Below, piece by piece: positions 1 to 11,530 of a stretch of DNA of 64,000 bases. The notes under the pieces were generated by a model. The model saw nothing but the letters and a program-made list of their open reading frames with translations, was not told the origin of the DNA and did no database searches. The translations under genes were made by a program, and so were the position numbers. The stretch lies in the NCBI RefSeq assembly GCF_003254395.2, contig NC_037643.1:16419463-16483462 (forward strand), given 5' to 3'. Source of the DNA: Apis mellifera. Its lineage: Eukaryota; Arthropoda; Insecta; Hymenoptera; Apidae. How positions within the stretch are numbered: the stretch's first letter is position 1; every line of letters starts with the position of its first letter.

Positions 1-102
1 GAGGAGTCGCCATTTGCACATTCTACTCTTGCTCCCACTACGGAGGTCCACCTTGTCACTCCCGGCACGGATCTCCCGTGCCTTCGCGGAGGTTACCATT
101 AA
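1..102 (+). CDS. Possible 3' end of a coding exon (partial, left edge)
   Basis: Frame 1 is open from the window edge to a TAA at 100-102 and would encode 33 residues ending GGYH. The stretch is much richer in G+C than what follows, and the change to AT-rich sequence comes right after the stop, as expected at a coding/3' UTR border. The other two forward frames are also open here, and I do not recognise the peptide. A 7-bp perfect inverted repeat lies inside it (64-70 with 76-82). It could equally be a GC-rich noncoding island. Confidence 0.25.
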   Translation, partial: EESPFAHSTLAPTTEVHLVTPGTDLPCLRGGYH

Positions 103-2002
103 TTTCTAAAGTGATTATTATAATTTTTCAACGGACGCTACTGCTACTCTCCCCCACTCTTTCATAATATGCACGCACATCGTCTCCTGATCCTTGCCCG
201 CGTATACTTATACTCTGCTTTCTTTTTTCGAAATTTTTCAATTTAGCGCCGCGATTTGTACGTAAGGAATGGACTCGTTATCGAGCGTGCACGATCTGAA
301 AATTCGGAAAATACGGAATTTATCGCGGGAGAAATACGATACGATCTAAGACGTCACTAGCTTTATCGCTAGCCGCATTTGAAACAAGGAACGACGATAC
401 AATACGCCGATAAAATATGCTGACGGCCGCGCGACCGGAATTAGGGAACGCGAAAGTTAATGACCGGTTTTCAGCGGGCGGATTTGAATCGGAAAAATTT
501 CGCAAAGGGAAATTGAGGCACGAGATTAAATGCGTGACCTCATTCTGGCGACACGAATTCCCGAGTATCGTTCAAGATAAATAATTGCTATCTGGTTGGA
601 TAACCAGAATTATTTTTTTTTAATTTCTCGACAGTTGAAATATCGAGGTTATTGAATATTTTAACTTTGTAACTAGATATTATTTATCTTTTCATTCTCT
701 TTTATTATCTATCTTTTAATTCTTTGAGCTTGAGTTTACATATAGAAATAACTATGGAAAATAAAAAAAAAATAATAAATACAGATTAATAAAATAATAA
801 ATAGATCGACATATATATATATATAAATTTCCACGATCTATTTATAACTTCTTATCTCTTTTATTTTTGAAATGCGTTTCACAATATATTCATTACTTAT
901 TTATATATTCCTAACAAAGAAACATTCTAAAAATGATTTATAAAAGTATAAATAGCTTTTTTTTTTTTTCTATTAAACAAAAATTCGACGTCTCAGAGAA
1001 TTCAGAGGGAAGATGCGAACGATGGGCGCGAATCACGAACTCGCATTTAAATAGGTTTCCACAAATGTCTACCCCTGCTTAGCAGTCTATATTCTATACC
1101 CATTTCTCGGATGGCACGACTTTAAAATGCTTCATGAATATCAAATTTTCGTTCTCTCGCACCCTCTCTCTTTCCCCCGTCTGCATCTCCTCCCACCAAA
1201 TTCCTTTTTTCCTCTTCTTCCATTTCTTTATTTCTCATTTCCACTCGTTAGTACTCCGCTTGGAAACAAATTCGTCGCGCGTGCAACCATCCATTTTCTA
1301 AACTTTTAACGAGCGCTTCTCTCTCCCTCTACAATGTTATGTTGTATATATATATATAATTACAAAAATACATAATTAACAAATATATATTTTTCTTTTT
1401 AAAAAAAAATTTGTTTTTTTCCAAACCTCTTTTTATAAATATTATTATTCTCTAAATTTATTTCATATGTTATTTTCCTCGTATTTATTTATTTCTGAAA
1501 TCATAAAATACGTTAATAAAATTCATTTATTACTATACCTTTAAATTTAATTTAAATGTGAAAAATATAAGGCGGCCATACCACTGTGAAAATTATACGT
1601 ATAACACAGAGAAATCGATCTCTTCCCTTAAATCTCAGATCGGCACAGGTGTGCCGATTCAAGGCGTGCAAAAATTTCCGAGAATCGTCGGCCACGTCGA
1701 TCTGCTGCAACTGGCGGTGCAAAAAAAAATTTTTTTCGAACTCGCCGCATCGCGAAACTGTGCTCCGCTTTTGGTATTGGAGTACGGAGGGCGAACGGCG
1801 AGGAGGGAGCGAAAAAGAAAACGGCAGGCAGAGGACATCGTCGAAGTGCAGCGTCGACAAATTCCTCGGCCAACAAAATGGCCAATCCTATCGCCCTCCT
1901 CCACGTTCTATTCCGGGGTCTTTGCGACACTCGCCCGTCTAGACCAACAAAATTCTGTCTGTCTTGTCACCTTGGCACAGGCTAGGTTAAAGGCACGGAT
2001 AG
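103..2002. other. Noncoding stretch with GC-rich island at about 1,600-2,000
   Basis: I see no supportable gene. Position 103-600 is of mixed composition, 600-1000 is AT-rich, and 1,000-1,320 is pyrimidine-rich. The interval 1,600-2,000 is CpG-rich and has overlapping ORFs on both strands (up to 169 aa forward), a pattern typical of a GC island lacking stop codons rather than of one coding frame. It holds a 20-bp palindrome (1639-1658) and a CCAAT-type sequence near 1890. Confidence 0.5.
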
Positions 2003-3363
2003 ACCTTAAAGTTTCTTCATCATTCTCCTCTTACCTTCTTCCCGTCTCCGATCAAAACGAATTTTAGGTTATAATTTTAGGTTGTTATCCACAAATTTTA
2101 GGTTATAATTTGTATATTTGATTAACATGTAATGATAATCATAAAGATTCGTTGTTTATGGTTCTTAAAATTTCCTACATTTCTTCATCATTCTCCTCTT
2201 ATCTTCTTTCGTCGATCAGAACATTTCTTATCGACAAATTTTAGATTATAATTGATTAACATGTAATGATAATCATAAAGATTCTTTATTTATGGTTCTT
2301 AAAGTTTCCTACGTTTCTTCATCATTCTCCTCTTATCTTCTCTCGTCTCCGATCAGAACGTTTCTTATCGAATTTTAGGTTATAATTGATTAACATGTAA
2401 TGATAATCGTAAAGAATCATTGTTTATGATTCTTAAAGTTTCCTACGTTTCTTCATCATTCTCCTTTTACCTTGTTTCGTCTCCAATCAGAACGATTTTT
2501 ATCGATGAATTTTAGGTTATAATTGATTAACATGTAATGATAAAGATTCGTTGTTTATGGTTCTTAAAGTTTCTTATGTTTTTTCATCATTTTCTTACCT
2601 TCTTTCGTCTCCGATCAGAATGTTTCTTATCGATGAATTTTAGGTTATAATTGATTAACATGTAATGATAATCGTAAAGAATCGTTGTTTATGATTCTTA
2701 AAGTTTCCTACGTTTCTTCATCATTCTCCTTTTACCTTGTTTCGTCTCCAATCAGAACGATTTTTATCGATGAATTTTAGGTTATAATTGATTAACATGT
2801 AATGATAAAGATTCGTTGTTTATGGTTCTTAAAGTTTCTTATGTTTTTTCATCATTTTCTTACCTTCTTTCGTCTCCGATCAGAATGTTTCTTATCGATG
2901 AATTTTAGGTTATAATTGATTAACATGTAATGATAATCGTAAAGATTCGTTGTTTATGGTTCTTAAAGTTTCCTATGTTTCTTTATCATTCTCCTCTTAT
3001 CTTCTTTCATCTCCGATCAAAATGTTTTTTATCGACGAATTTTTGGTTATAATTGATTAACATGTAATGATAAAGATTCGTTGTTTATGGTTCTTAAAGT
3101 TTCCTACGTTTCTTCATCATTTTCCTCTTACCTTCTTTCATCTCCGATCAGAATGTTTGTTATCGATGAATTTTAGGTTATAATTGATTAATATGTAATG
3201 ATAAAGATTCGTTGTTTATGGTTCTTAAAGTTTCCTACGTTTCTTCATCATTTTCCTCTTACCTTCTTTCATCTCCGATCAGAATGTTTGTTATCGATGA
3301 ATTTTAGGTTATAATTGATTAACATGTAATGATAATCGTAAAGATTCGTTGTTTATAGTTCTT
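2003..3363. repeat. Tandem satellite, about 10 units of 128-137 bp
   Basis: A unit built around GATTAACATGTAATGATAA recurs with this landmark starting at 2120, 2254, 2388, 2525, 2653, 2790, 2918, 3055, 3186 and 3317. Spacings are 134, 134, 137, 128, 137, 128, 137, 131 and 131 bp. Each unit also carries a pyrimidine-rich TTCTTCATCATTCTCCT block, a CTCCGATCAGAA block and TTTTAGGTTATAATT. A degenerate half unit starts the array near 2003. Two consecutive 265-bp blocks (2388-2652 and 2653-2917) are nearly identical, giving a dimeric higher-order repeat. The last complete units (3055-3185 and 3186-3316) are also almost identical to each other. No coding frame runs through the array. Confidence 0.95.
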
Positions 3364-6300
3364 ACTTGATGCTTGGTCCAACACTGAAATTAATAAATTA
3401 ACAATAGCGTTTTACAATTTTAAACATAATAATTGCATTTTAAATAACAATTTAAATAAAATTTTAAAAATGAAAATTGAATTGGAAAAGAAAATTAAAA
3501 TCAATAGATTGAAATATTTGTAATATTTATTGGATCGTGGTTCGATGCCCTTCTATTATTGGATGGGCAACGACCTTTAATCGACTGTTTGCATTCGACA
3601 ACGCGTGTCCTGAAGAAGTGTCGAGCGAAGAGGAATAAGCATTACTGTAATTGGTTAAAAAAATTGCGAAACAGATCGATGCAAGGTGAAGACATCGGTA
3701 TGCTTGTTCCAAGTATCGTTTTTATTAAATTTCTTTTGTAATGATCATTGTAAAATAACATGAATGATCGCGATTAATTACGATTCTCAAAAAAATTTTA
3801 AGATTAAAGAGGTTATAATTTATCCTAATTTATAATTTACATGTATCATATCACTCGAAAAAGTAAATTACCAACTTGAAATTTATATTTATCGAGTTAT
3901 TGGTAATAGAATAAAAAAAATCATTATTCGTTTATAAAATAAATTTGGCATTTTAATATTTTTACAGCGTTCTTGCAGAGATTCGAACTATTTAAAGCCG
4001 TTCCCTCTAAAAATAACCTAATTAGTAAAATTAAGTAGTAATTTTGTCATTTTTACGACAAAATGAGACACAATAAAAGGGACTGATTTTAAACGCAGTT
4101 TATTTTCGTTTGTTTGCGTGGAGGATCAAAACATTTAACACTATTAAACATAGTTGCAATATTGTACGGATAGTTTATAAATGGAATGAGGTGAAGGTCA
4201 AACGATATGTATGTATAACTTGTTGCATTTTTAGAATAGTATAAAAGTTTTAAGCGATAATGCTGCCGCAAGCTTGCTCTTTAGAGATGATTACATCATG
4301 TTATAAAATGATATAATTAATAGGACAATGTTGCTTACGACAGAAAATTATAATTAAAGTTGCCAATAAAGATTTTCGCTACGTATTTACGAACATTGGA
4401 AATTTCAATTGCATATTATTTACGTCCAACGTACTTATCTCATTATTGATCAACAATAAACTAATTAAGGTAGTTTATTACAAGCCATATTTTCTTATAT
4501 ATACGGAATATCTCACAGATCTGTTTTTTTTTTTATATCTTCATCACTTATTTATAGATGTTTAATATTTTTATAAACAAACGTAGATAATAACGAACTT
4601 ATTGCAAAATCTAAAACACATATTAAATAGATTAACGTTTAATTTTTATTTAATTTTCACCTTGTATTAATTTTTAAAAGGATGAAAGATTATATCTATT
4701 TTACTTATTATTTAAAAATATCCTTCTATGCAATTTGGGAATAATTTTGCTTAAAAAGTTAGGAAACAGTATTATAAGTGAAAATATGAGACAGTGGTTC
4801 CTTTTGCTCGTTATCATTACATAATCACAGTTGCATGACAGGTCAAAGGACACTGATCTATCGCATCTGGTAGAAGAGGTCCGGTTAGCTCGCAACAAAC
4901 TTTACCGCGAGATTTACGACAAGCAATTGCATTCGAAAGCCAAACAATTCCAGTTCCTCTCTGTTCGACCATACTCTATCTTTTTCTTTCACTCTACGTT
5001 CGAGGGAATTCCTTGGGCTATGACTCTTTTGATCTTAACTCCAATGCCAATCGGCCATTTATCCATCTTCTATAGATTTCCAGTCGTTCGACCAACGATA
5101 CGAAATTACGATATATCGAAAACTTTTCTCTATTTATTCTTTCTTTTCAAACGCAACCAATCTCTTGTACATAACTATTATTCTTCTTCATATATCAAAC
5201 GAAACTCTGAAAATATTGAATCATTAATTAACAAGGGAACATCGATATACGCCGATTTTAATGAAATTTTGCACGATTTTTCATCGATTTAATTTTATTA
5301 TGATAATTCGTACCTCTTTTTTTATTAGATAACTAAGAGAGTTTCGTCATTTTTTTTCTGTAAAAAAACGTAGAAAACAAATTTTTATTCACTAAAGTAA
5401 TTATTCTTATTCCGTTTAATAATATCGATTTTATATTTAAAACTTACGATTTTGAGATTCTTTCTTTTCTTCAATATTCTCTATTTTTAGTTTTGGAGAT
5501 GATTGTTTAAATGCTCAAGTTTAACGACTTTAAGAATATAACCTATAATATAACCTATAATAAATAAAAATTTCAGAATTTCAAAAAAATGAAAGTTAAA
5601 ATAGAAATTTTTGTGATGATTTTCTTAAATATGCTTCATGAATTTATAATGTAATTGAAGTATAGTAAATAAATATAAATAGATATTATATTTCTAAATT
5701 GTAACATAATGGAAAATATCGAATAGATTTAAATAAGAATTATTGATGTTTAATAACAATTAACAATTTTTAACAATTTAATAAGTAAAAAAGCGACACG
5801 CGTGCTACTAATCATTGAATTAAGAAAACCAAAAAATAATTGTGTGCGCTTCTTTTTCGATAAAAGGCTATTTGATGTTAAATCGATAACCCAATGAAAC
5901 GATGAAGCAAGAGAAGTCTTCCTCATCGTTATCTATATTTCAATATTTTTGCATTCTTTTTTTTTTGTCCCTATATACGACATTCATGTTATCATTTATA
6001 CATTCTTTTAAAGTCGCATATACTGATTCTCTTTATTATCGTTATTTTAATGATATAATCGTCGAAAATATATCGATAAGAGATCATTTTAGAAATATGA
6101 CAGAAATATTCGATCGTCGATTCAATTTTAACGAATTCCTTTGTTCGAGAGAAAGATTAATACGAAAAGATTAATTATAACGATATTATATTACTGTATT
6201 TACACTCTTATATTTATACTCTTACATATTTTACTTTCGCTATAACTTTGTAATAATGATACAAACTTTGATATATTACTCGACGAAGTTCGTCAATTAT

Positions 6301-8120
6301 TATTTCTATAAATTTTCATTTTTTTTATTTCTCCAGTTGGAAATCAATCTAATTTCTTCTTAGTGAAAAATACACGATTCTCTATTCTCTTAAATTTTCA
6401 ATTTCCATTATTTCTCAACTCAATAATAATATCAATAACATTAAATATCTCCATATCTGTATATATATATATATAATTTGGACAGTTAGAAAATAATAAT
6501 CTTTAGAGATGCAAATTAAAAGTCATCAACCGCGACTCTAAGGAGGTTAAGTTTATGGAACGCGTTTCAGGCTAAGACTACGAGAGAGAAGCAAGAGTAA
6601 AGGTGGCTGCTCACGGGAAGAAAAAGGAGAAACGAGGGAGAGTGCTGAGCCAGCATAGCCGGCTTGCCAGCCTGCACATCGATACCAACCAGTCAGCCAG
6701 CGAGCCAACCTACCAATGAACCCACCTACAGTCGATAGGAAGGTTTTTCTTACGGGAAAAATTATGTATGTGTAATAATTCGAGAAATTGAAATTTTTCA
6801 ATTGAAATCGTTATCGATAACTCCGTTACTACTTGATCATTCTGTTTTCATGCATTTAATGTTACCGAAAGTTTACCTTAAGGCTAATTATAATGAATCA
6901 ATAATGATAAAAATAATACGTTTATTGATCCTAAATTATAAAAATTGATTCCTAATGAAACAAAATTTTTTGATTCTATTATTTTATCTTTGTTTATTAA
7001 ATATAATTTAATAATAATTTAATAATTTTGAAATTTAATAAATAATCTAGTAAGTAATCTAGTAATTCCGTAATTAGTAAATAATCTAGTAAGTAATTTA
7101 GTTTAGTAATTAGTTTAGTAATTTTATGAAAAGTTCATTCGTATCAAAAAGTTGACTTTTAATATCACGTAAGAAATATATTTATATTAAAAAGTTTAAT
7201 ATCGGTACTGATTATTTTATCACGTGTATTTTTATTACATGTTTTTTTAAAATTACATATAACTAATAATTATATAGAAGTTATACATATACGTATGAAA
7301 TTGATGTGTAAATCTAAAATGTAATGAACAAAATATTGCAAATATTTTGTTATTAATTTACCTTAAAAGAATATCGATGTGTTGTTTAAAACACATTTTT
7401 AAAAACACATTTGAAGCATTTGAATTACTATCAAAGTAATAGATAAGAAAATAGTATACTACTAATAGTGATTTTCAGTATGACTGATCTTACAGTGAAA
7501 ATAGCAAATCTTAATCAGACATCAAGGGCCATTCTAAAATTCTAAATATTCGATTCTAATATTCTAATTTATTCGATCTATTATTTAACGTATATTTATT
7601 TAAGATATATCTAAAAATAATCAGTATCATTATTTTTCAAATATAAAAATTTTAGATTTAATAATTCTTTATGTTAGATTCTTATAATATCAAAAAAACG
7701 AGAACTGATAAAAATCTACATAATTTAAAATGTTGCATTAATATCAATAATAGGTATTATCGATAATATTATAATACAGAAATATCCCGAAACGAATCTA
7801 AAATTTATTTTTTTATAATAATTTATATAATTTTTTTATTATTTTATACCCAACAAAATAGGCTTCCAAAAGCGGAAAAGCGTATAGAATTTCAATCATG
7901 TTTCAATTACAAAACAATCACTGCGTTAATCGAACTTTTAATTATTCGTCGTCGGTTTCAATCACCGCAATCAGTCATCCAGTGAAATTCCAATGGTCGA
8001 ATAGAAACGGAACGATTCGGAACCACGGCATCGAAACCATAACCTTTTTATAGAGAAAACCTAACTCGTCCACGCTAATATCAATTTATAGAATATCCAG
8101 AAATTCATTTGTGAAATATT
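3364..8120. other. AT-rich noncoding DNA with a few GC-richer patches
   Basis: No gene can be supported. GC-richer patches lie at 3527-3720, 4840-4960 and 6540-6730. The patch at 6640-6730 is rich in short GCCAGC and CCAACC-like units. The 4840-4960 patch reads as a plausible helical peptide and is treated as a separate finding. ORFs of 60-153 codons elsewhere have the composition of chance ORFs. Confidence 0.5.
7046..7128. repeat. Degenerate short tandem repeat
   Basis: Imperfect units of the type AATCTAGTAAGTAAT and TTTAGTAATTAG follow each other over about 80 bp. The register drifts, so this looks like an old, decayed minisatellite. Confidence 0.6.
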
Positions 8121-8169
8121 TTAAATCATCAAATTAATTGTGATGGTCGATTGTCGTATTAGAATAAAT

Positions 8170-8460
8170 CCTGATCCATAAGAAGAAAAAATAAGATAGA
8201 AACGGAAAAGTGTAAGTGTGAAAAATTGATAGTGAAAAGAAACGAGAAAAGGATATGAAGAAAAAAATAAAAAAACAACAAGAACGCAAAGAAAAAAAAA
8301 GGAAATAATAAAGATACAGAAAGAAAAGAAGAATTTGGAAAGAGTGAAAGAAGAAGAAAGGCGACGACGATAGAAAAGAGAGAAGAAATTGGCAAGAATG
8401 AGAAAGGGAGAAAGGAAATTTAACGGTGGAACGGCGAGAGGGGAAAAGGGAAAAAGACGA
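8170..8460 (+). other. Polypurine tract of about 290 bp
   Basis: The plus strand is almost entirely A and G (runs such as AGAAAAGAAGAA), interrupted by few pyrimidines. The minus strand shows three overlapping ORFs rich in Phe, Ser and Leu, which follow directly from the TTC/TCT composition and are not credible genes. Such tracts can form triplex DNA or sit in 5' leaders; neither can be shown here. Confidence 0.7.
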
Positions 8461-9230
8461 AGAGCGTTCGCCGGATAATCCTTGGGAGTCATTTGTCTGC
8501 CGGCTGTTGAGACGCTCATTTGTTCGCGGCGCGATGACAGATGACAATGAAGTAGAGATCGTGCCACGGTCATGGAGCGTGGGTTGATAAAGGTGGAGGA
8601 AAGGGGGAAAAAAGCAGCAGCATACCCCGCCTCTAGCAGTTAGGATGCAGATCTGTTTGCCGTTCGTGCCTCAATTATTCTCGGATCATCGTTGTGTATC
8701 GGTCTGCAGAACAATCGAATCGTATTTGTGTCGCCGTGATTAAAAACATAATGTTCTGTTTCGCAAGCGATAAGTCGCTCTCTTAAAAGAGAGAAAGAGA
8801 AGGAATTATCACATTGAACGTATTCATGTAAAATTTTTACGTACAATTTTTATTACAACATTTTATCATTTGATCGAACATTATTATTTATCGAAAAATT
8901 TGCAACGCGATGATTGTTTTAATATTTTAGACTTTTATTTTTTTTTATTAAATATATCTAGCTTGTCGAAAGAAGGAAGTAAAGTAAAATATCGAAAAAA
9001 GCATCCGGCCGGTCGAAAACGAAGAAACGGGAAGTCGTGAAGAATGAAACTAAGCGCTGGTATATTTAGCAACTTCCGGGCTAGATCGGAAGTTCCGTCA
9101 TATTTGTCACCACGCCGTTATTAATGGCAGGTTTTTATTGTTTTAGCAAAGCTGAGGGGGAAATAGACGAAGAAGAGAGAAGAAGAAACTATCGTTCTCT
9201 TCCTGGCTATTAAATTTAATAGCCAATATC
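8461..9230. promoter_or_regulatory. Candidate regulatory island (GC-richer, motif-dense)
   Basis: This stretch stands out from its AT-rich surroundings. It contains a pair of TGACA sites within GATGACAGATGACAATG (near 8532), a CpG-rich interval (8515-8600), and at 9071-9094 two ETS-type cores in perfect inverted orientation (AACTTCCG, 8-bp spacer, CGGAAGTT). No start codon with a coding-like frame follows on either strand. I infer a promoter or enhancer. Confidence 0.35.
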
Positions 9231-10615
9231 TCCCCTATTGCTAGCACTTTTTATGCCTTTTATCTCCTTGCGATTCTTTCAAGATAAGTAAACATTGATT
9301 TTCTTTAATAAATTTTTGATTGTTGATTCTTCTGTAATAACATTTTTTATCCATTTTCTAATATTTAATTAATTATGAGAAAAAAAAAAAGAAAAATTAA
9401 TGTGTGATAATATCTATCTAAAATAGTGTAAGATTAAAATTTTTTTTAATATTACAGCTTACAAACAAATAATTTATTTTTATTAGATATTTCTAATATT
9501 AAAGAAAAATTAAATATGTAAATACATATGTCGATATTTCTCGTTAAATATAAAAAAAAAAATAAACATATATAAAAAAATTAACATTATTATATCATTA
9601 ATAAAATAAATTCAACTATCTTACAATCCATGATTGCATTATGGATTCAATTAAATGATGTCTCTATAAATGTCTCGTACAAACGTGAGATATCGCAATA
9701 TGTTGAACAACAAAGGTAGATTGTAACGACATCTTGCACGAGACATCGATCTCTGTAAGATAGAGATCATAAAGAAGCAACATTCGCACAATTCAATTCA
9801 CGTTTCTCGAAACTACTTAATTCTTGGTAAAGTCTTATTAATAAACGGATTCACAATATAATTCTGCCTTTGTTTGTTAACTGTAGTCGTATACTGATCT
9901 CATTGCATCGCACGATCTGCGAAATCTTCATCGCCTTGACTTCGAAACAGTGACCTTCGTACTTCGTTTATTTAATTTTCTTTCTCTCGTGAAATAATAT
10001 CGTAATAATGTTTATTGAAATAGTTGAAAAACCTAATAATAATGAAAATAATATTGAAGTTTTTTCCAAATTTAACAATGAAAATAATATTAAAGTAATT
10101 AAGTAATAATTAAATATTTTTTTGTGCAGATGTATTTATTGAATGATATATGATGTGAACATATATTATAGTACAAAAAATATATATATATATGCTGCGC
10201 ATAGATCAACTGCGCATTTAGTATAATTTAAAATTATCCCGATAGGGGATTAATAAATTTTTTTAAATTCCTTGTTTTGTCTTTCTATATAAATAAAACA
10301 AATGAAAAAAAAATTGATAATTCAGGAAAGATAGTTTATCGAATTCAATGACCTTGTGAAATATGTTGTCGAAAACAAGAAGTTCTGAACATCTTTTTTT
10401 CATTCCGCTATTCAGCTTTAGTTTCCGAAATATCAGCAAAAAATATTTTTAATACAATACAGTACTTTCAGTTTTAGAATTAATATTCGAAATAAATTTT
10501 TGAAGCTTAACGAAAATAAATGTAAAATAATTTTGTATTATGGTAGATAAAAATTTTAATTTTATAACAAGTATTTTATATTATTTTATATTCATATGTT
10601 TAAAATTATGCGTCG
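9231..10615. other. AT-rich noncoding DNA
   Basis: I see no gene. A weak inverted repeat (TGTCTCGTACAAA at 9671-9683 against CTTGCACGAGACA at 9733-9745, 11 of 13 positions paired) could form an imperfect hairpin with a loop of about 50 nt. A short (TA)n run lies near 10180. Confidence 0.5.
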
Positions 10616-10619
10616 TAGA

Positions 10620-10910
10620 TTTTGACACGAAACACGATCAAACGAAAGCATCACGTAACGCGAAGCCGCGGCATAATCCGCGAGGTGGTTTCGCGAGGAG
10701 AAGGAAGGCAAAAGAAACCGGGTATCGGGTCACATCTGGCATTTGCAATCAACACTCGCATGGTTCCAGTGACGTCACGTCCGGTCATCTGCCGAATAAG
10801 CAGAAACTGCGTAACCAGACTCTATCTACGGGAAATGATTTCGAAAAAGGAGCGGTCAACGGAGAGCACGTGTCGTGCAAAACGAACACGGAGATTTGGT
10901 TTAAATTTTG
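10620..10910. promoter_or_regulatory. CpG-rich island with consensus CRE and CACGTG
   Basis: About 290 bp of CpG-dense sequence lies between AT-rich flanks. It contains a perfect TGACGTCA cAMP-response element at 10770-10777 and a CACGTG box at 10867-10872 set inside a short inverted repeat (GCACG/CGTGC). Two overlapping forward ORFs (152 and 98 aa) cross it, but both run into AT-rich low-complexity sequence and neither resembles a protein I know. A promoter or CpG-island reading is preferred over coding. Confidence 0.4.
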
Positions 10911-11209
10911 TGATCTAATTAAAATTAGTAATCTATTTTATATCTTTAACAGATATATATTCACATATATTCTACATATAGAAATTAATATTAATTAATG
11001 TTGATAATTTTATATAAAAATATTGTTTCTTTATCTATTATAATTCAGTAATAATTGATTGTAAATCTAATTCATTTTAATATTTTTTAAACTCTTAAAT
11101 ATATAAACAAAAAAATCAGAATAATGAATAAAATGTCCTGTAATTTATTTTTTAACATTTTGCAAAATTCAAGATTCAAAATTAAATCGCATACACAAAG
11201 AAAGTAGTG

Positions 11210-11335
11210 CAGCTAACGATCAGAGAGCGGTATAAAATTGGTGAATCAAGGCAGGCCAAAGGGTTGAGAACAAACATCGTTAATTTGCACGCAGAATCCC
11301 GCTGGCTGAGGCCGGAAGGTCAACATTAACCGCAG

Positions 11336-11384
<49 letters not shown>

Positions 11385-11530
11385 TCGTCAAACACTTTGC
11401 ACTGGACCGTATAATTTGGATTCGTAATACACTGAAGTTTCGGTTGCTCATGCTACTCTGCGCCCTTTCAGCCGACCTAATTGTCTAATTGGCAAATAAA
11501 TCCCATTGTTTTCCAATAATCGGATCAGTA
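11210..11530. promoter_or_regulatory. Candidate developmental enhancer-like island
   Basis: This is another GC-richer block, interrupted by a (AT)20 microsatellite. Its right half (11,400-11,530) clusters homeodomain-type sites: CTAATTG at 11477-11483 and again at 11485-11491, a Sox-type CATTGTT at 11514-11520, and TAATCGGAT near 11518-11526. An AGGTCA half-site lies near 11318. The clustering and the lack of a coding frame suggest a cis-regulatory element, which is inference from motifs only. Confidence 0.3.
11343..11382. repeat. (AT)20 microsatellite
   Basis: Forty uninterrupted bases of alternating A and T. Confidence 0.98.

Noticed and set aside
1558..2067. 169-aa forward ORF and overlapping ORFs on both strands
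   Set aside because: Several frames are open at once because of high GC; the frame runs into the satellite array and has no family resemblance.
2003..3363. CRISPR-like array
   Set aside because: Whole units repeat without unique spacers; this is a eukaryotic satellite.
3533..3551. tRNA T-arm-like GTGGTTCGATGCC
   Set aside because: No acceptor, D or anticodon stem can be built in the neighbouring 80 bp.
3974..3992. Minus-strand AGTTCGAATCTCTGC resembling a tRNA T arm
   Set aside because: The T stem does not pair and no cloverleaf fits.
8121..8573. Three overlapping minus-strand ORFs up to 150 aa, Phe/Ser/Leu-rich
   Set aside because: They are produced by the polypurine tract on the opposite strand; composition explains them and no domain is seen.
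10540..10998. 152-aa ORF over the CpG island
   Set aside because: It begins and ends in AT-driven low complexity and overlaps another ORF; a CpG island explains it better.
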